From positions 744,001 to 808,000 of the forward strand of contig NZ_JAEHFW010000001.1 of NCBI RefSeq assembly GCF_016522075.1: a stretch of DNA of 64,000 nt, given 5' to 3'. Made by a program: the position numbers and the translations under genes. The notes beneath the pieces were generated by a model. It had not been told where the DNA came from. It made no database searches and worked only from the letters and a program-made list of their open reading frames with translations. This document shows positions 53,910 to 61,845 of this stretch, piece by piece (the stretch's first letter is position 1; each line of letters opens with the position of its first letter). The DNA is from Mucilaginibacter segetis (GTDB lineage Bacteria > Bacteroidota > Bacteroidia > Sphingobacteriales > Sphingobacteriaceae).

Positions 53910-54837
53910 GGTAGTACACTTTGGTGATCCATTTGGTGGTATCCGGCTGAGTTAACCTGTTGGTTACCATTAATTCAAAAGGCATTGCGGGCGATACCAG
54001 CCCGTGATCCTTCAAATAGTTTTTCATCTGCACAAATGCATTATCAATGGTTTTTCTGCCACCTTTAACTTCTGTCTCCAATATATTACCGCCGGCAACC
54101 ATTTTGTTGATCACCATGCCTGGTGCTGGTTTTATTGGTCCTGCAACCGGGATGGCTACCATGGTGTGGTACTCATTTTCATCGGTTTGATTTATATTTA
54201 GCATAGGCTGGTTGGTCTCCTTGCCGTTTTCATTCTTTATGTGGTTACGTAACTCATCAACCATGTTGTATATGGTTTTAGTAGTTGGGTAGGTGGTGGT
54301 AGTAACATGGGTAGCTATCATTACAGAATCTTTTACCTTTTGCAGCCTAACTTTAATGCCGTAAACATTGGTATCCGTTTGCATGAATTGTTTAAAACCG
54401 TCCATTATATCCGCTACATCATGCTGGATATCTTTTATCCGTACAAATTCCGCTATCCGTTCAAACGGATTAAGGCTGCTTTGTTTTCCGGCTTCCCAGG
54501 TTACGGTGGTCATGCCGTCGTCGGTAGCCAGATAAGTAATGCGGCTATCCAATTCAATTTTTTCACTTTTTATCAGTACAGCTATGTCGCTGTTGGTGTT
54601 TTGCTGAAGCGTATAATTTACCCCGTTAAAAGTATAGGAGTTAACGTCGCCATTTTTGTGTGCGCCGGGCCACCAGCGGGGCCACTCTTTTTTCTTTATT
54701 AAAAAATTAAATACATTTTGATCGGTAGCATAAATAGGGGTAGTGCTAACCATTCGAATGTTTTGCGGAACAATAAAGTAGATGCTTATAAAGGCGAGTA
54801 ATAACAATATCAGTACAAAAATAGCGGGCCGCTTCAT
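53899..54837 (-). CDS. SRPBCC-type (polyketide cyclase/GyrI-like) protein with membrane anchor
   Basis: The 312-residue protein starts MKRPAIFVLILLLL, a single membrane helix or signal. It continues with an SRPBCC-like region (ATDQNVFNFLIKKKEWPRWWPG, MTTVTWEAGKQS, DIMDGFKQF). A C-terminal GyrI/effector-binding-like half includes GPIKPAPGMVINKMVAGGNILETEV and VKNYLKDHGL-type residues. Ligand unknown. Convergent to and overlapping the FG-GAP gene. Confidence 0.7.
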   Translation of the reverse strand: MKRPAIFVLILLLLAFISIYFIVPQNIRMVSTTPIYATDQNVFNFLIKKKEWPRWWPGAHKNGDVNSYTFNGVNYTLQQNTNSDIAVLIKSEKIELDSRITYLATDDGMTTVTWEAGKQSSLNPFERIAEFVRIKDIQHDVADIMDGFKQFMQTDTNVYGIKVRLQKVKDSVMIATHVTTTTYPTTKTIYNMVDELRNHIKNENGKETNQPMLNINQTDENEYHTMVAIPVAGPIKPAPGMVINKMVAGGNILETEVKGGRKTIDNAFVQMKNYLKDHGLVSPAMPFELMVTNRLTQPDTTKWITKVYYPIF

Positions 54838-55137
54838 ATAATTAAAAAAAGGTAAATGCCTGTAAAACAAAAAAAGGCCGATCGGTTTACGACCGCTAAA
54901 TTAAGTATTTCAAAACGGTAAAATCAAACGTTGTTTTACGATGATATTAGCAGGAAAATTATCTATATTTAGCGTAAAACCAAACAAACCAATATAACAT
55001 ATTGCACGGTACCGCTATTTCGTTTTTACACTTACAGCACATTTACTGCTGGCCCGCTTAGCGTATTGGATACAAACTAATACAACAACAAAAACCGATA
55101 GTAACACCGTTCTAAACCAACTGATAGATACTAACAT

Positions 55138-57174
55138 ATGAAGAGAATACGATATACGGCGCTGTTTTTAATTTTTGCAGCCAATAACCTGATCGCTCAA
55201 AAAATAAGTCCGTGGATCATAAAGGCAGACCATATTGACCCCGCAAATTATTACGGGATAACCGTAGCCAATGGCATGATAGGTATCGTATCGTCTCCGG
55301 AACCTTTTAAGGTTAAAAATGTGGTGCTGGCCGGTGCGTATGATTTGTATGGCAGGGGCAGGGTAAGCAATTTCCTGAACAGTTTTAATCTGCTGAATAT
55401 GTACCTGGAGATCGACGGACGACGTATTGGCGCCGGGGACATCAGCAATTTTAAGCAGGAGCTGGATATGCAGCACGCGGCATTTACCACCAGTTTTGAT
55501 TACGGCGATAAAGCCACTATTAAATACACCTATTACTCGTTACGACAACTGCCCTTTACCGTTTTAAGTGATGTATCGGTAACCGCAAAAAAGGCTATTA
55601 ATATTACTGCTGCCAGCGTTATGGAAGCGCCGGATGCCTTAAAGGATGTACAAAATTATTATAATGAGATAGACAGGCCTCATGTAACCATCAGATTGTT
55701 AACCAGTTCGGCCAAAAGTCCTACCGGGAAATTACAGCTTTGCGCGTCCACCTCGTTTTTGTTTAACGAACCGCACGGGCAGGAGCCCAGGGTGATCCAT
55801 GAGATGTGGGATAACAATATGCACCTCATGAAATTCAGCCATGCCATTGCCGCAGGGCAAACCTATTCCTACGGCGTTGCGGGTTCATCCATTACTTCGG
55901 CACACCATGCCGACCCGTTGAACGAGGCGGAGCGCCTGACCATTTTCGCGTTGCTCGAGGGTAAGGACAGATTGATCCAGTTTCATAACAAGGCCTGGGA
56001 TGAACTTTGGAAAAGCGATATACAAATTGGCGGCGATGAGCAGGCACAGCAGGATGTACACAGCATGCTGTATCATTTATACTCCTTTTCGAGGGCGGGT
56101 ACCGCGTATTCCCCTTCGCCGATGGGGCTTTCGGGTTTAGGGTATAACGGTCACGTTTTTTGGGATACCGATATCTGGATGTTCCCGGCTATGCTGGTAT
56201 TGCACCCCGAGATCGCCAGATCCATGATCGAGTATCGTTATGAAAGATTGGATGCAGCCCGTAAAAACGCGTTTTCGCACGGGTATAAGGGAGCGATGTT
56301 TCCGTGGGAGAGTGCGGACAGCGGGGTAGAAGAAACTCCGGTATGGGCACTGAGCGGGCCGTTTGAGCATCATATTAGTGCGGACGTTGCCCTTGCCGCC
56401 TGGAAATACTATTGCGTTACACAGGATAAAGACTGGCTGCGCGAAAAGGGGTGGCCTATTCTATCTGCCACTGCCGATTTCTGGGCAAGCCGGGTTGAGC
56501 GTAACGGCCCGGGGCATTTTGATATTAAAAACGTAGTAGCCGCCGATGAGTGGGCCGAAAACATTGATAATAATGCCTTTACCAACGCCGCCGCGAAAGC
56601 TAATTTGATGAACGCCACCGCCGCAGCAAATATATTAGGATTAAAACCTGATAGCGACTGGGCGGTTGTAGCGCAAAATATCCCTATTTTAAAAATGGCT
56701 AACGGGGTAACCAGCGAATTTGCCAGCTATAAGGGCGAGGGAATAAAGCAGGCTGATGTGAACCTGCTGGCCTATCCGCTTAATACCATCACCGACCCCG
56801 CGCAGATCAGGAAAGACCTGGAATATTATGAGACCCGTGTGCCGAATGAGGGCACCCCGGCCATGACACAGGCGGTATTTGCCCTGCTATACGCCCGCCT
56901 GGGCGATGGTAAAAAGGCCTATCATTTTTTCAAGGATGCCTACGAGCCCAACCTTAACCCGCCTTTCAGGGTGATTGCCGAAACCAAGGGCGGTACCAAC
57001 CCTTACTTTGCTACGGGAGCGGGGGGGATTATACAAAGTATGCTGATGGGCTTTGGCGGACTGGATATTACGCCAAACGGAATAGTGCAGCTAAAAAGCG
57101 CGCTGCCCCCTAACTGGACATCGCTGAAGATTACCGGTGTGGGTGTAAATAAGGAAACCTATACCGTAAAGTGA
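55138..57174 (+). CDS. Secreted glycoside hydrolase family 65 protein (probable alpha-glucosidase)
   Basis: The 678-residue protein has a signal peptide (cleavage near NLIAQ, 21), an N-terminal beta-sandwich and the (alpha/alpha)6 barrel of GH65. The general acid fits Glu471 in AADEWAENIDNNAFTNA. Glu615 in VIAETKGGTNPYFATG is placed where hydrolases of this family have a general base; phosphorylases bind phosphate there. From recall, the secreted Flavobacterium johnsoniae GH65 kojibiose hydrolase uses acid Glu472 and base Glu616, an almost identical spacing. I therefore favour hydrolysis of alpha-1,2-glucosidic linkages. The gene closes the SusCD locus and is followed by repeat-rich DNA. Confidence 0.85.
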   Translation: MKRIRYTALFLIFAANNLIAQKISPWIIKADHIDPANYYGITVANGMIGIVSSPEPFKVKNVVLAGAYDLYGRGRVSNFLNSFNLLNMYLEIDGRRIGAGDISNFKQELDMQHAAFTTSFDYGDKATIKYTYYSLRQLPFTVLSDVSVTAKKAINITAASVMEAPDALKDVQNYYNEIDRPHVTIRLLTSSAKSPTGKLQLCASTSFLFNEPHGQEPRVIHEMWDNNMHLMKFSHAIAAGQTYSYGVAGSSITSAHHADPLNEAERLTIFALLEGKDRLIQFHNKAWDELWKSDIQIGGDEQAQQDVHSMLYHLYSFSRAGTAYSPSPMGLSGLGYNGHVFWDTDIWMFPAMLVLHPEIARSMIEYRYERLDAARKNAFSHGYKGAMFPWESADSGVEETPVWALSGPFEHHISADVALAAWKYYCVTQDKDWLREKGWPILSATADFWASRVERNGPGHFDIKNVVAADEWAENIDNNAFTNAAAKANLMNATAAANILGLKPDSDWAVVAQNIPILKMANGVTSEFASYKGEGIKQADVNLLAYPLNTITDPAQIRKDLEYYETRVPNEGTPAMTQAVFALLYARLGDGKKAYHFFKDAYEPNLNPPFRVIAETKGGTNPYFATGAGGIIQSMLMGFGGLDITPNGIVQLKSALPPNWTSLKITGVGVNKETYTVK

Positions 57175-57287
57175 GCGAACATATTGCGCGGCTATGCAAA
57201 AAGCAGGAGTGCAGCTTACACGGTTTCCCGAAAAATGAGATACGGTTAGGCCGGTAAAATTACAGCCTTATAATTGTTTTTGTTCGG

Positions 57288-57466
57288 GTGTTCCGCGTGT
57301 GTGTATACAAAAAACGGAACAAGCGGAACACGCTGATAATTAGATACTTAACATTTTATATTTTTTAGATTTTTCGTCCCTGAACTTTAAATAAACATGC
57401 TATATGCTTGATGTTTAATTAATTAAAATATTTTAAAAAGTGTTCCGCTTTTTGGGAAACGGAACA
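57288..57466. repeat. GTGTTCCGC inverted-repeat cluster
   Basis: The 9-mer GTGTTCCGC occurs at 57288-57296, inverted as GCGGAACAC at 57323-57331, directly again at 57440-57448, and shortened and inverted as CGGAACA at 57460-57466. Each pair can form a hairpin. The DNA between is A/T-rich. No open reading frame covers it. Confidence 0.6.
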
Positions 57467-57522
57467 GGGGAAAGAAACTCAGGGCCACATTTCATAAGGA
57501 TGTTTGCGGAAAGGGAAACCTA

Positions 57523-57605
57523 CCTGTCATTTCGAACGATAGAGAGAAAACTTAAACGCAATTATTTATCGTATAAGATATTTCGCTACCGCTCAATATG
57601 ACAAG
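57523..57605. repeat. Imperfect inverted repeat, CTGTCATTTCGAA type
   Basis: An 83-bp element with arms of about 36 bp (57523-57558 and 57570-57605) that pair imperfectly, outer ends CCTGTCAT and ATGACAAG. The arms differ by substitutions consistent with decay of a once better palindrome. Of a kind commonly scattered in Bacteroidota genomes, to my knowledge. Confidence 0.65.
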
Positions 57606-57629
57606 TGGTTTTACTTGATTGATTTTAAA

Positions 57630-57723
57630 GTTCCCCTCGGGAGGGGGCACATTGGTTGGTGTAGTGGTAGGGTGGGATCGCTCGCTTTATTAACACACCC
57701 CCAACCCCTCTCAAGAGGGGAAC
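57630..57723. repeat. Inverted repeat, GTTCCCCTC type
   Basis: A 94-bp element starting GTTCCCCTC and ending GAGGGGAAC. Each arm has its own small CCCCTC/GAGGGG hairpin and G/C-rich tails (GGTTGGTGTAG and CACACCCCCAAC). It ends 20 bp before the first 76-bp direct repeat. Confidence 0.65.
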
Positions 57724-57742
57724 GTGTTTTTATAACTCCTCT

Positions 57743-57818
57743 TTTTTAACATCAACTTAACACAGGTATTGCACAGGGTTTTTGTTTTAGCCGTAAATTG
57801 CGGCTTTATAAAAGCAGG
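57743..57818 (+). repeat. 76-bp direct repeat, copy 1 (after ATPase gene)
   Basis: Runs from the T tract to AAAGCAGG, ending 18 bp from the stop codon of the P-type ATPase gene. It matches 60566-60641 at 73 of 76 positions (differences C/T, G/A, C/T). It contains a short hairpin GCCGTAAATTGCGGC. Confidence 0.9.
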
Positions 57819-57836
57819 GCATAGGCATAAGACTGC

Positions 57837-60329
57837 TTAGCTTCGTTTAACCCATTTTATTATTTCGAACCAGATCACGGAAGAAATTCCTGCTCCTGCA
57901 CTTATCGCGAGCTGTATTAATGAAGGGGATTGAAATTCAAAAAAGTGAGCTATTGGTTTAACGTACAGCAATACGGCAGATAATAAGATGGTGAACCATA
58001 TAACAAACCACAGCAGCTTATTTTTGTACCGGAGGGTGACTAACACGGAATAATAAAAAGACCGGTTTACCAGCGTTAAAAATATATTAGCCGCAAGCAG
58101 GCAGCTGAACACCATGGAACGGGTGAGTTGCTCGCCGAGGCCGGCGCCAACCGCATATTTGTAAATAAGCATGGTAGCGGCAGTAATTGCCAACCCCTGT
58201 ATCACGCTTGTGGCCAACTCGTTCCAGTTAAAAAAGGTTGTGCTTAAAGGGCGTGGTGGCCTTAACATGGTGTTTTTTTCCATGGGTTCGTTTTCGTAAA
58301 CGATGGAGCAGGTTGGCCCCATGATAAGCTCCAGGAAAATAATATGGACCGGCGAAAAAATATTCGGATAAACCCAGTTCAATGCTAAGGGAATAAATAC
58401 GGTAAGTATAATGGGAATATGAATGGAGATGATATACTGGATCGCTTTTTTAAGGTTGGCATAAATACGCCTGCCCATGGCAATGGCATCAACCATTTTT
58501 GACAGATCATCCTCCAACAGGATGAGCGTGGCCGCCTCTTTAGCTATTTCGGTTCCTTTACGGCCCATGGCAATACCAATGTGCGCTGCTTTAAGCGCGG
58601 GGCCGTCATTAACGCCGTCGCCCGTCATGGCAACAATCTCGCCAACGCTTTTTAAAGCGTTGATGATCTTTAATTTCGCATCGGGGAACATGCGGCTAAA
58701 GATGTTTGTTTTCTCCACTTCCGCACGGAACCCGCTTTCCGGCTGCATTAGTAATTCATCACCGCCAATGCATTGGTCTGCGCCGCGAAAGTTGATCTCC
58801 CGGGCTATGGCTTGTGTGGTAAGTGCATTATCACCCGTCAGTATCTTTACTACTATGCCCGCCCGGTAAAAAGCTTTGAGCACGGAGGCGATATTCTTCT
58901 TCGGCGGATCATAGAAGGCAACCAGTCCGCTGAATACGAACTTCATTTCCTGCTGATTAACCGGGAAATGGTTGCCCTTAAAAAGCGTTTCGCCTACACC
59001 TAATACCCGGTAGCCCCCGGCCGAAAATTCTCGTATGGCCGCCTTAATGATCTCTTTTTCTTCTGCATTCAGATCAGATACAGCCAACAGCGCCTCCGGC
59101 GCACCTTTAGCGGCTACGATGCGGGTACCGTTATTATTTTCAAAAACGTGGGTCATCATCGGTGGTTTTCCGCTTAGGGGGTATTCATGTACCATGTGGT
59201 AATCTTCGCGTTCATCAACGGTAAAATTTTTCTGATAGCTTTCGTGTAAAGCCACCTCCATCGGATCGAAAGGAATCGGTTCACTGGCCCACATAGCGGT
59301 CCTTATCAACGCCCTGGCCGGATCATCAAGCGTGCCTCCGGCATCATAAAAACTTCCGGATAATGATACGTAAAGCTTTGTCAGGCTCATTCTGTTCTCG
59401 GTAAGTGTGCCAGTTTTATCGGTACAGATCACCGAAGCGGAACCCAATGTTTCTACAGTTTTTATCTGTTTTACCACCACGCCCATTTGCATTAACCGCC
59501 AGGCACCCAGCGCCATAAACGTAGTAAACGCGACGGGGATTTCCTCGGGCAGGATACTCATGGCCAGGGTGAGCGCTTTAGTAAGGCTGTCTAATAAATT
59601 GAGGGAATGCAGGTAATTGATCAACCAAACGATAACGAATACTATACCCCCGGCAATCACCATTTTTTTGACGAAATTATTGATTTGCAATTCCAACGGC
59701 GTTTTTTCGGTTCCGATGTTTTCCAGGCTTCTGCCTATCTGCCCTAAGCGGGTTTGGTCGCCAATGGCAGTAACCGTAGCAATAGCGAGCCCGCTTATTA
59801 TCGTTGTACCCTGAAAGATCTGGTGATCGATTGAAGCAGGATCTTTGAAAACCGGAAGCGATTCACCGGTAAGCACGCTTTCGTTGACGGAGAAATCATT
59901 TGAGTGTACAATGGTGCCATCGGCCATTACTGAAGTGCCCTCTTCGATAATAAGGCTGTCGCCTACCACAAGATCTTCACTATTGATGGCTATGGCTGTC
60001 CCATTACGGATAACTTTGCATTTTGGCTGTGTAAAGTTTTTTAATTTACCAATAGTCTTTTTGCTGCGGGAGTTTTGGAAAAGAGAGATACCTGCTACAA
60101 AAATGATAGCTGTTGTTAAAAATAGCGCGTCGCCGTTTTTTCCGCTGAGCAAATAAACGCCAGCGGTTACCAGCAATAAAACAACCATCGGCTCACGGGC
60201 CAGGTCTATTAGCGCATCGCGTAAATTGCTGCTTTTTTTCGGTGATATACTATTAGATCCGTACTTTGCTCTTGCGGCGGTAACCTCTTGTTCGCTAAGG
60301 CCAGGGATATGGAAATTATTTTCCGCCAT
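57837..60329 (-). CDS. Cation-translocating P-type ATPase (Ca2+-type, P2 family)
   Basis: An inner membrane pump driven by ATP. The 830 residues contain an N-terminal cation-ATPase segment, TGES (154-157) in the actuator domain, PEEIP (261-265) in the fourth helix, the phosphorylation motif CTDKTGTLT with Asp304, KGAPEA in the nucleotide domain, TGDGVNDGPALKAA in the hinge, and the C-terminal membrane block (LGEQLTRSMVFSCLLAANIFL in pieces). PEEIP in place of PEGLP and the overall length suggest a Ca2+ or other divalent cation pump; specificity is uncertain. It is flanked by a 76-bp direct repeat and preceded by a palindrome. Confidence 0.9.
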   Translation of the reverse strand: MAENNFHIPGLSEQEVTAARAKYGSNSISPKKSSNLRDALIDLAREPMVVLLLVTAGVYLLSGKNGDALFLTTAIIFVAGISLFQNSRSKKTIGKLKNFTQPKCKVIRNGTAIAINSEDLVVGDSLIIEEGTSVMADGTIVHSNDFSVNESVLTGESLPVFKDPASIDHQIFQGTTIISGLAIATVTAIGDQTRLGQIGRSLENIGTEKTPLELQINNFVKKMVIAGGIVFVIVWLINYLHSLNLLDSLTKALTLAMSILPEEIPVAFTTFMALGAWRLMQMGVVVKQIKTVETLGSASVICTDKTGTLTENRMSLTKLYVSLSGSFYDAGGTLDDPARALIRTAMWASEPIPFDPMEVALHESYQKNFTVDEREDYHMVHEYPLSGKPPMMTHVFENNNGTRIVAAKGAPEALLAVSDLNAEEKEIIKAAIREFSAGGYRVLGVGETLFKGNHFPVNQQEMKFVFSGLVAFYDPPKKNIASVLKAFYRAGIVVKILTGDNALTTQAIAREINFRGADQCIGGDELLMQPESGFRAEVEKTNIFSRMFPDAKLKIINALKSVGEIVAMTGDGVNDGPALKAAHIGIAMGRKGTEIAKEAATLILLEDDLSKMVDAIAMGRRIYANLKKAIQYIISIHIPIILTVFIPLALNWVYPNIFSPVHIIFLELIMGPTCSIVYENEPMEKNTMLRPPRPLSTTFFNWNELATSVIQGLAITAATMLIYKYAVGAGLGEQLTRSMVFSCLLAANIFLTLVNRSFYYSVLVTLRYKNKLLWFVIWFTILLSAVLLYVKPIAHFFEFQSPSLIQLAISAGAGISSVIWFEIIKWVKRS

Positions 60330-60509
60330 AGAGTTTGGATAAGGTGTTTTTATGTAAATAAAGCGGACCCGGTGTTTGCAGTTCTATAATGTGGTTCTGC
60401 AATGTTCTTAAACCATGGTGGCAATACCTAAACAGGAGTAATGCTAACCATCGCTGATTATAAAATTACAGCGTTGCATGCGTAACGGCAAAGGTCGTGA
60501 TCATTTTTT

Positions 60510-60529
60510 TTAATGATCCGGATCATTAA
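60510..60529. promoter_or_regulatory. Perfect 20-bp palindrome, Crp/Fnr-like operator candidate
   Basis: TTAATGATCCGGATCATTAA is self-complementary. Its core TGAT-CCGG-ATCA resembles the Fnr-type TTGAT-N4-ATCAA arrangement. A further half-site TGATCATT lies at 60498-60505. The site is 180 bp upstream of the ATPase start and 160 bp upstream of the phosphoesterase start. Confidence 0.55.
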
Positions 60530-60565
60530 GTGGAGGATAGCGGCCATTGATCTATACTTTCTCTC

Positions 60566-60641
60566 TTTTTAACATCAACTTAATACAGGTATTGCACAGG
60601 GTTTTTGTTTTAACTGTAAATTGCGGCTTTATAAAAGCAGG
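60566..60641 (+). repeat. 76-bp direct repeat, copy 2 (before phosphoesterase gene)
   Basis: Same orientation as copy 1 at 57743-57818, with 73/76 identity. It ends 47 bp before the phosphoesterase start. The two copies enclose the ATPase gene and its upstream region. Confidence 0.9.
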
Positions 60642-60688
60642 CACGGAGCCACGTGGAGGCCTGCATGCTGCAAATACCTGATTCAAAA

Positions 60689-61591
60689 ATGGAAAGACGA
60701 TCCGCACTGAAGAACATAGGGGGCCTGTTTTTGGTCCCTGCCTTTGCCGGGCAAACTTTACAGGCAGCTAAGAAGCCTGTTTTACGGGTAGGGCATTTAA
60801 CGGATATCCACCTTAAGGATGAATTTAGCGCCCCGGCACGGTTTACCAGTTGTTTGCAGCACATGCAGCAGCAAAGCCCCCGTGTTGATTTTATACTGAA
60901 CGGCGGCGATGTGGTGTTTGATATGAATAAGGAGAACCTGGGCACCATCAGCAAACAATGGCAGTTGTATAATTCGGTAATGCAGGCGCAGTGCAGCCTG
61001 CCGGTAAAATATTGCCTGGGCAACCACGATATTTGGTGGAACGAGAACGACCGGGGCGAGGCGTTATACGGCAAGGAGTTTGCCATGAATCAGCTGGGCT
61101 TGCAGTCGCCTTATTACAGTTTTATACAAAACGGCTGGAAGTTTATTTTGCTGGACAGCGTGCACCTGGATATTGACGGTACGTGGTACATCGGTAAACT
61201 GGGCGAGGCGCAGTTCAGCTGGCTGGAAAACGAACTGAACAATACGGACAAGGATATGCCCGTGCTGGTGTTGTCGCACATTCCCATACTTACGGCTGCC
61301 AACCTTATTGAGGATGATATTGTGAACAAATGGGTGATGCTGGGCGGCGATATGCATACCGATACCGCTAAGATCATCAGCCTGTTTTATAAGCACCCCA
61401 ACGTAAAGCTGTGCCTTAGCGGCCATATCCACCTGCGCGAAAAACTCATCTACAACAACGTAGCCTACATTTGCAACGGCGCGGTAAGCGGCGCCTGGTG
61501 GGAAGGTAACCGCCGCGAAACGGCACCGGGCTACGGCATCATCGACCTGTATGCCGATGGCAGCTTTAGCGAGGTATATATGAATTATTGA
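60689..61591 (+). CDS. Metallophosphoesterase with twin-arginine-type signal
   Basis: The 300-residue calcineurin-like phosphoesterase has MERRSALKNIGGLFLVPAFAG as N-terminus, a Tat-like signal. The full metal-binding set follows: GHLTDIH (Asp39, His41), NGGDVVFD, LGNHD, LSHIPI and SGHIHL. It resembles exported phosphodiesterases and phosphatases of the purple acid/CpdA group; substrate is open. In-frame starts GTG at 60653 and ATG at 60665 exist, but ATG at 60689 gives the cleanest signal. Its GC content looks higher than that of genes before 50 kb. Confidence 0.87.
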   Translation: MERRSALKNIGGLFLVPAFAGQTLQAAKKPVLRVGHLTDIHLKDEFSAPARFTSCLQHMQQQSPRVDFILNGGDVVFDMNKENLGTISKQWQLYNSVMQAQCSLPVKYCLGNHDIWWNENDRGEALYGKEFAMNQLGLQSPYYSFIQNGWKFILLDSVHLDIDGTWYIGKLGEAQFSWLENELNNTDKDMPVLVLSHIPILTAANLIEDDIVNKWVMLGGDMHTDTAKIISLFYKHPNVKLCLSGHIHLREKLIYNNVAYICNGAVSGAWWEGNRRETAPGYGIIDLYADGSFSEVYMNY

Positions 61592-61592
61592 G

Positions 61593-61649
61593 GAAGTCGG
61601 GAAGACGGGAAGTCCGAAAGACCGAAAGTCAGGGAAGTCCAGAAGATGG
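61593..61649 (+). repeat. Degenerate octamer array after the phosphoesterase gene
   Basis: Seven 8-bp units of the type GAAGTCCG (GAAGTCGG, GAAGACGG, GAAGTCCG, AAAGACCG, AAAGTCAG, then one extra G, GAAGTCCA, GAAGATGG). It starts 2 bp after the stop codon. Confidence 0.75.
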
Positions 61650-61738
61650 AAATGATTTTATCTCTCTAATCAGTATATTTTAATTGAACTTCCATCTTCT
61701 TCGTTTTTGAAGCGGAGCCGTTTGCTTACAAAAAAGTT

Positions 61739-61746
61739 TATATTTG
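61739..61746 (+). promoter_or_regulatory. -7 box upstream of the type IX cargo gene
   Basis: TATATTTG matches TAnnTTTG, with a TTG only 14 bp upstream, a short spacing. The leader to ATG 61846 is about 95 nt and contains a GCATAC...GTATGC hairpin (61800-61832). Confidence 0.45.
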
Positions 61747-61845
61747 CTTGGGGCGACTGTATGGGGCTAAATAAACCGGCACCAAACTACTGCAATACAG
61801 CATACCCATGAATTATTAATACGGGTGTATGCGGACCAACACTAA

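Larger units (their letters stand above)
60330..60688. other. Divergent intergenic region with palindrome and direct repeat
   Basis: Between the ATPase start and the phosphoesterase start. Nothing gene-like is seen. It holds the 20-bp palindrome (60510-60529) with an extra half-site, then direct-repeat copy 2 (60566-60641). Confidence 0.7.

Noticed and set aside
57175..57287. Terminator for the GH65 gene directly after its stop
   Set aside because: No stem with a T run is present in this stretch; termination may depend on the later inverted repeats.
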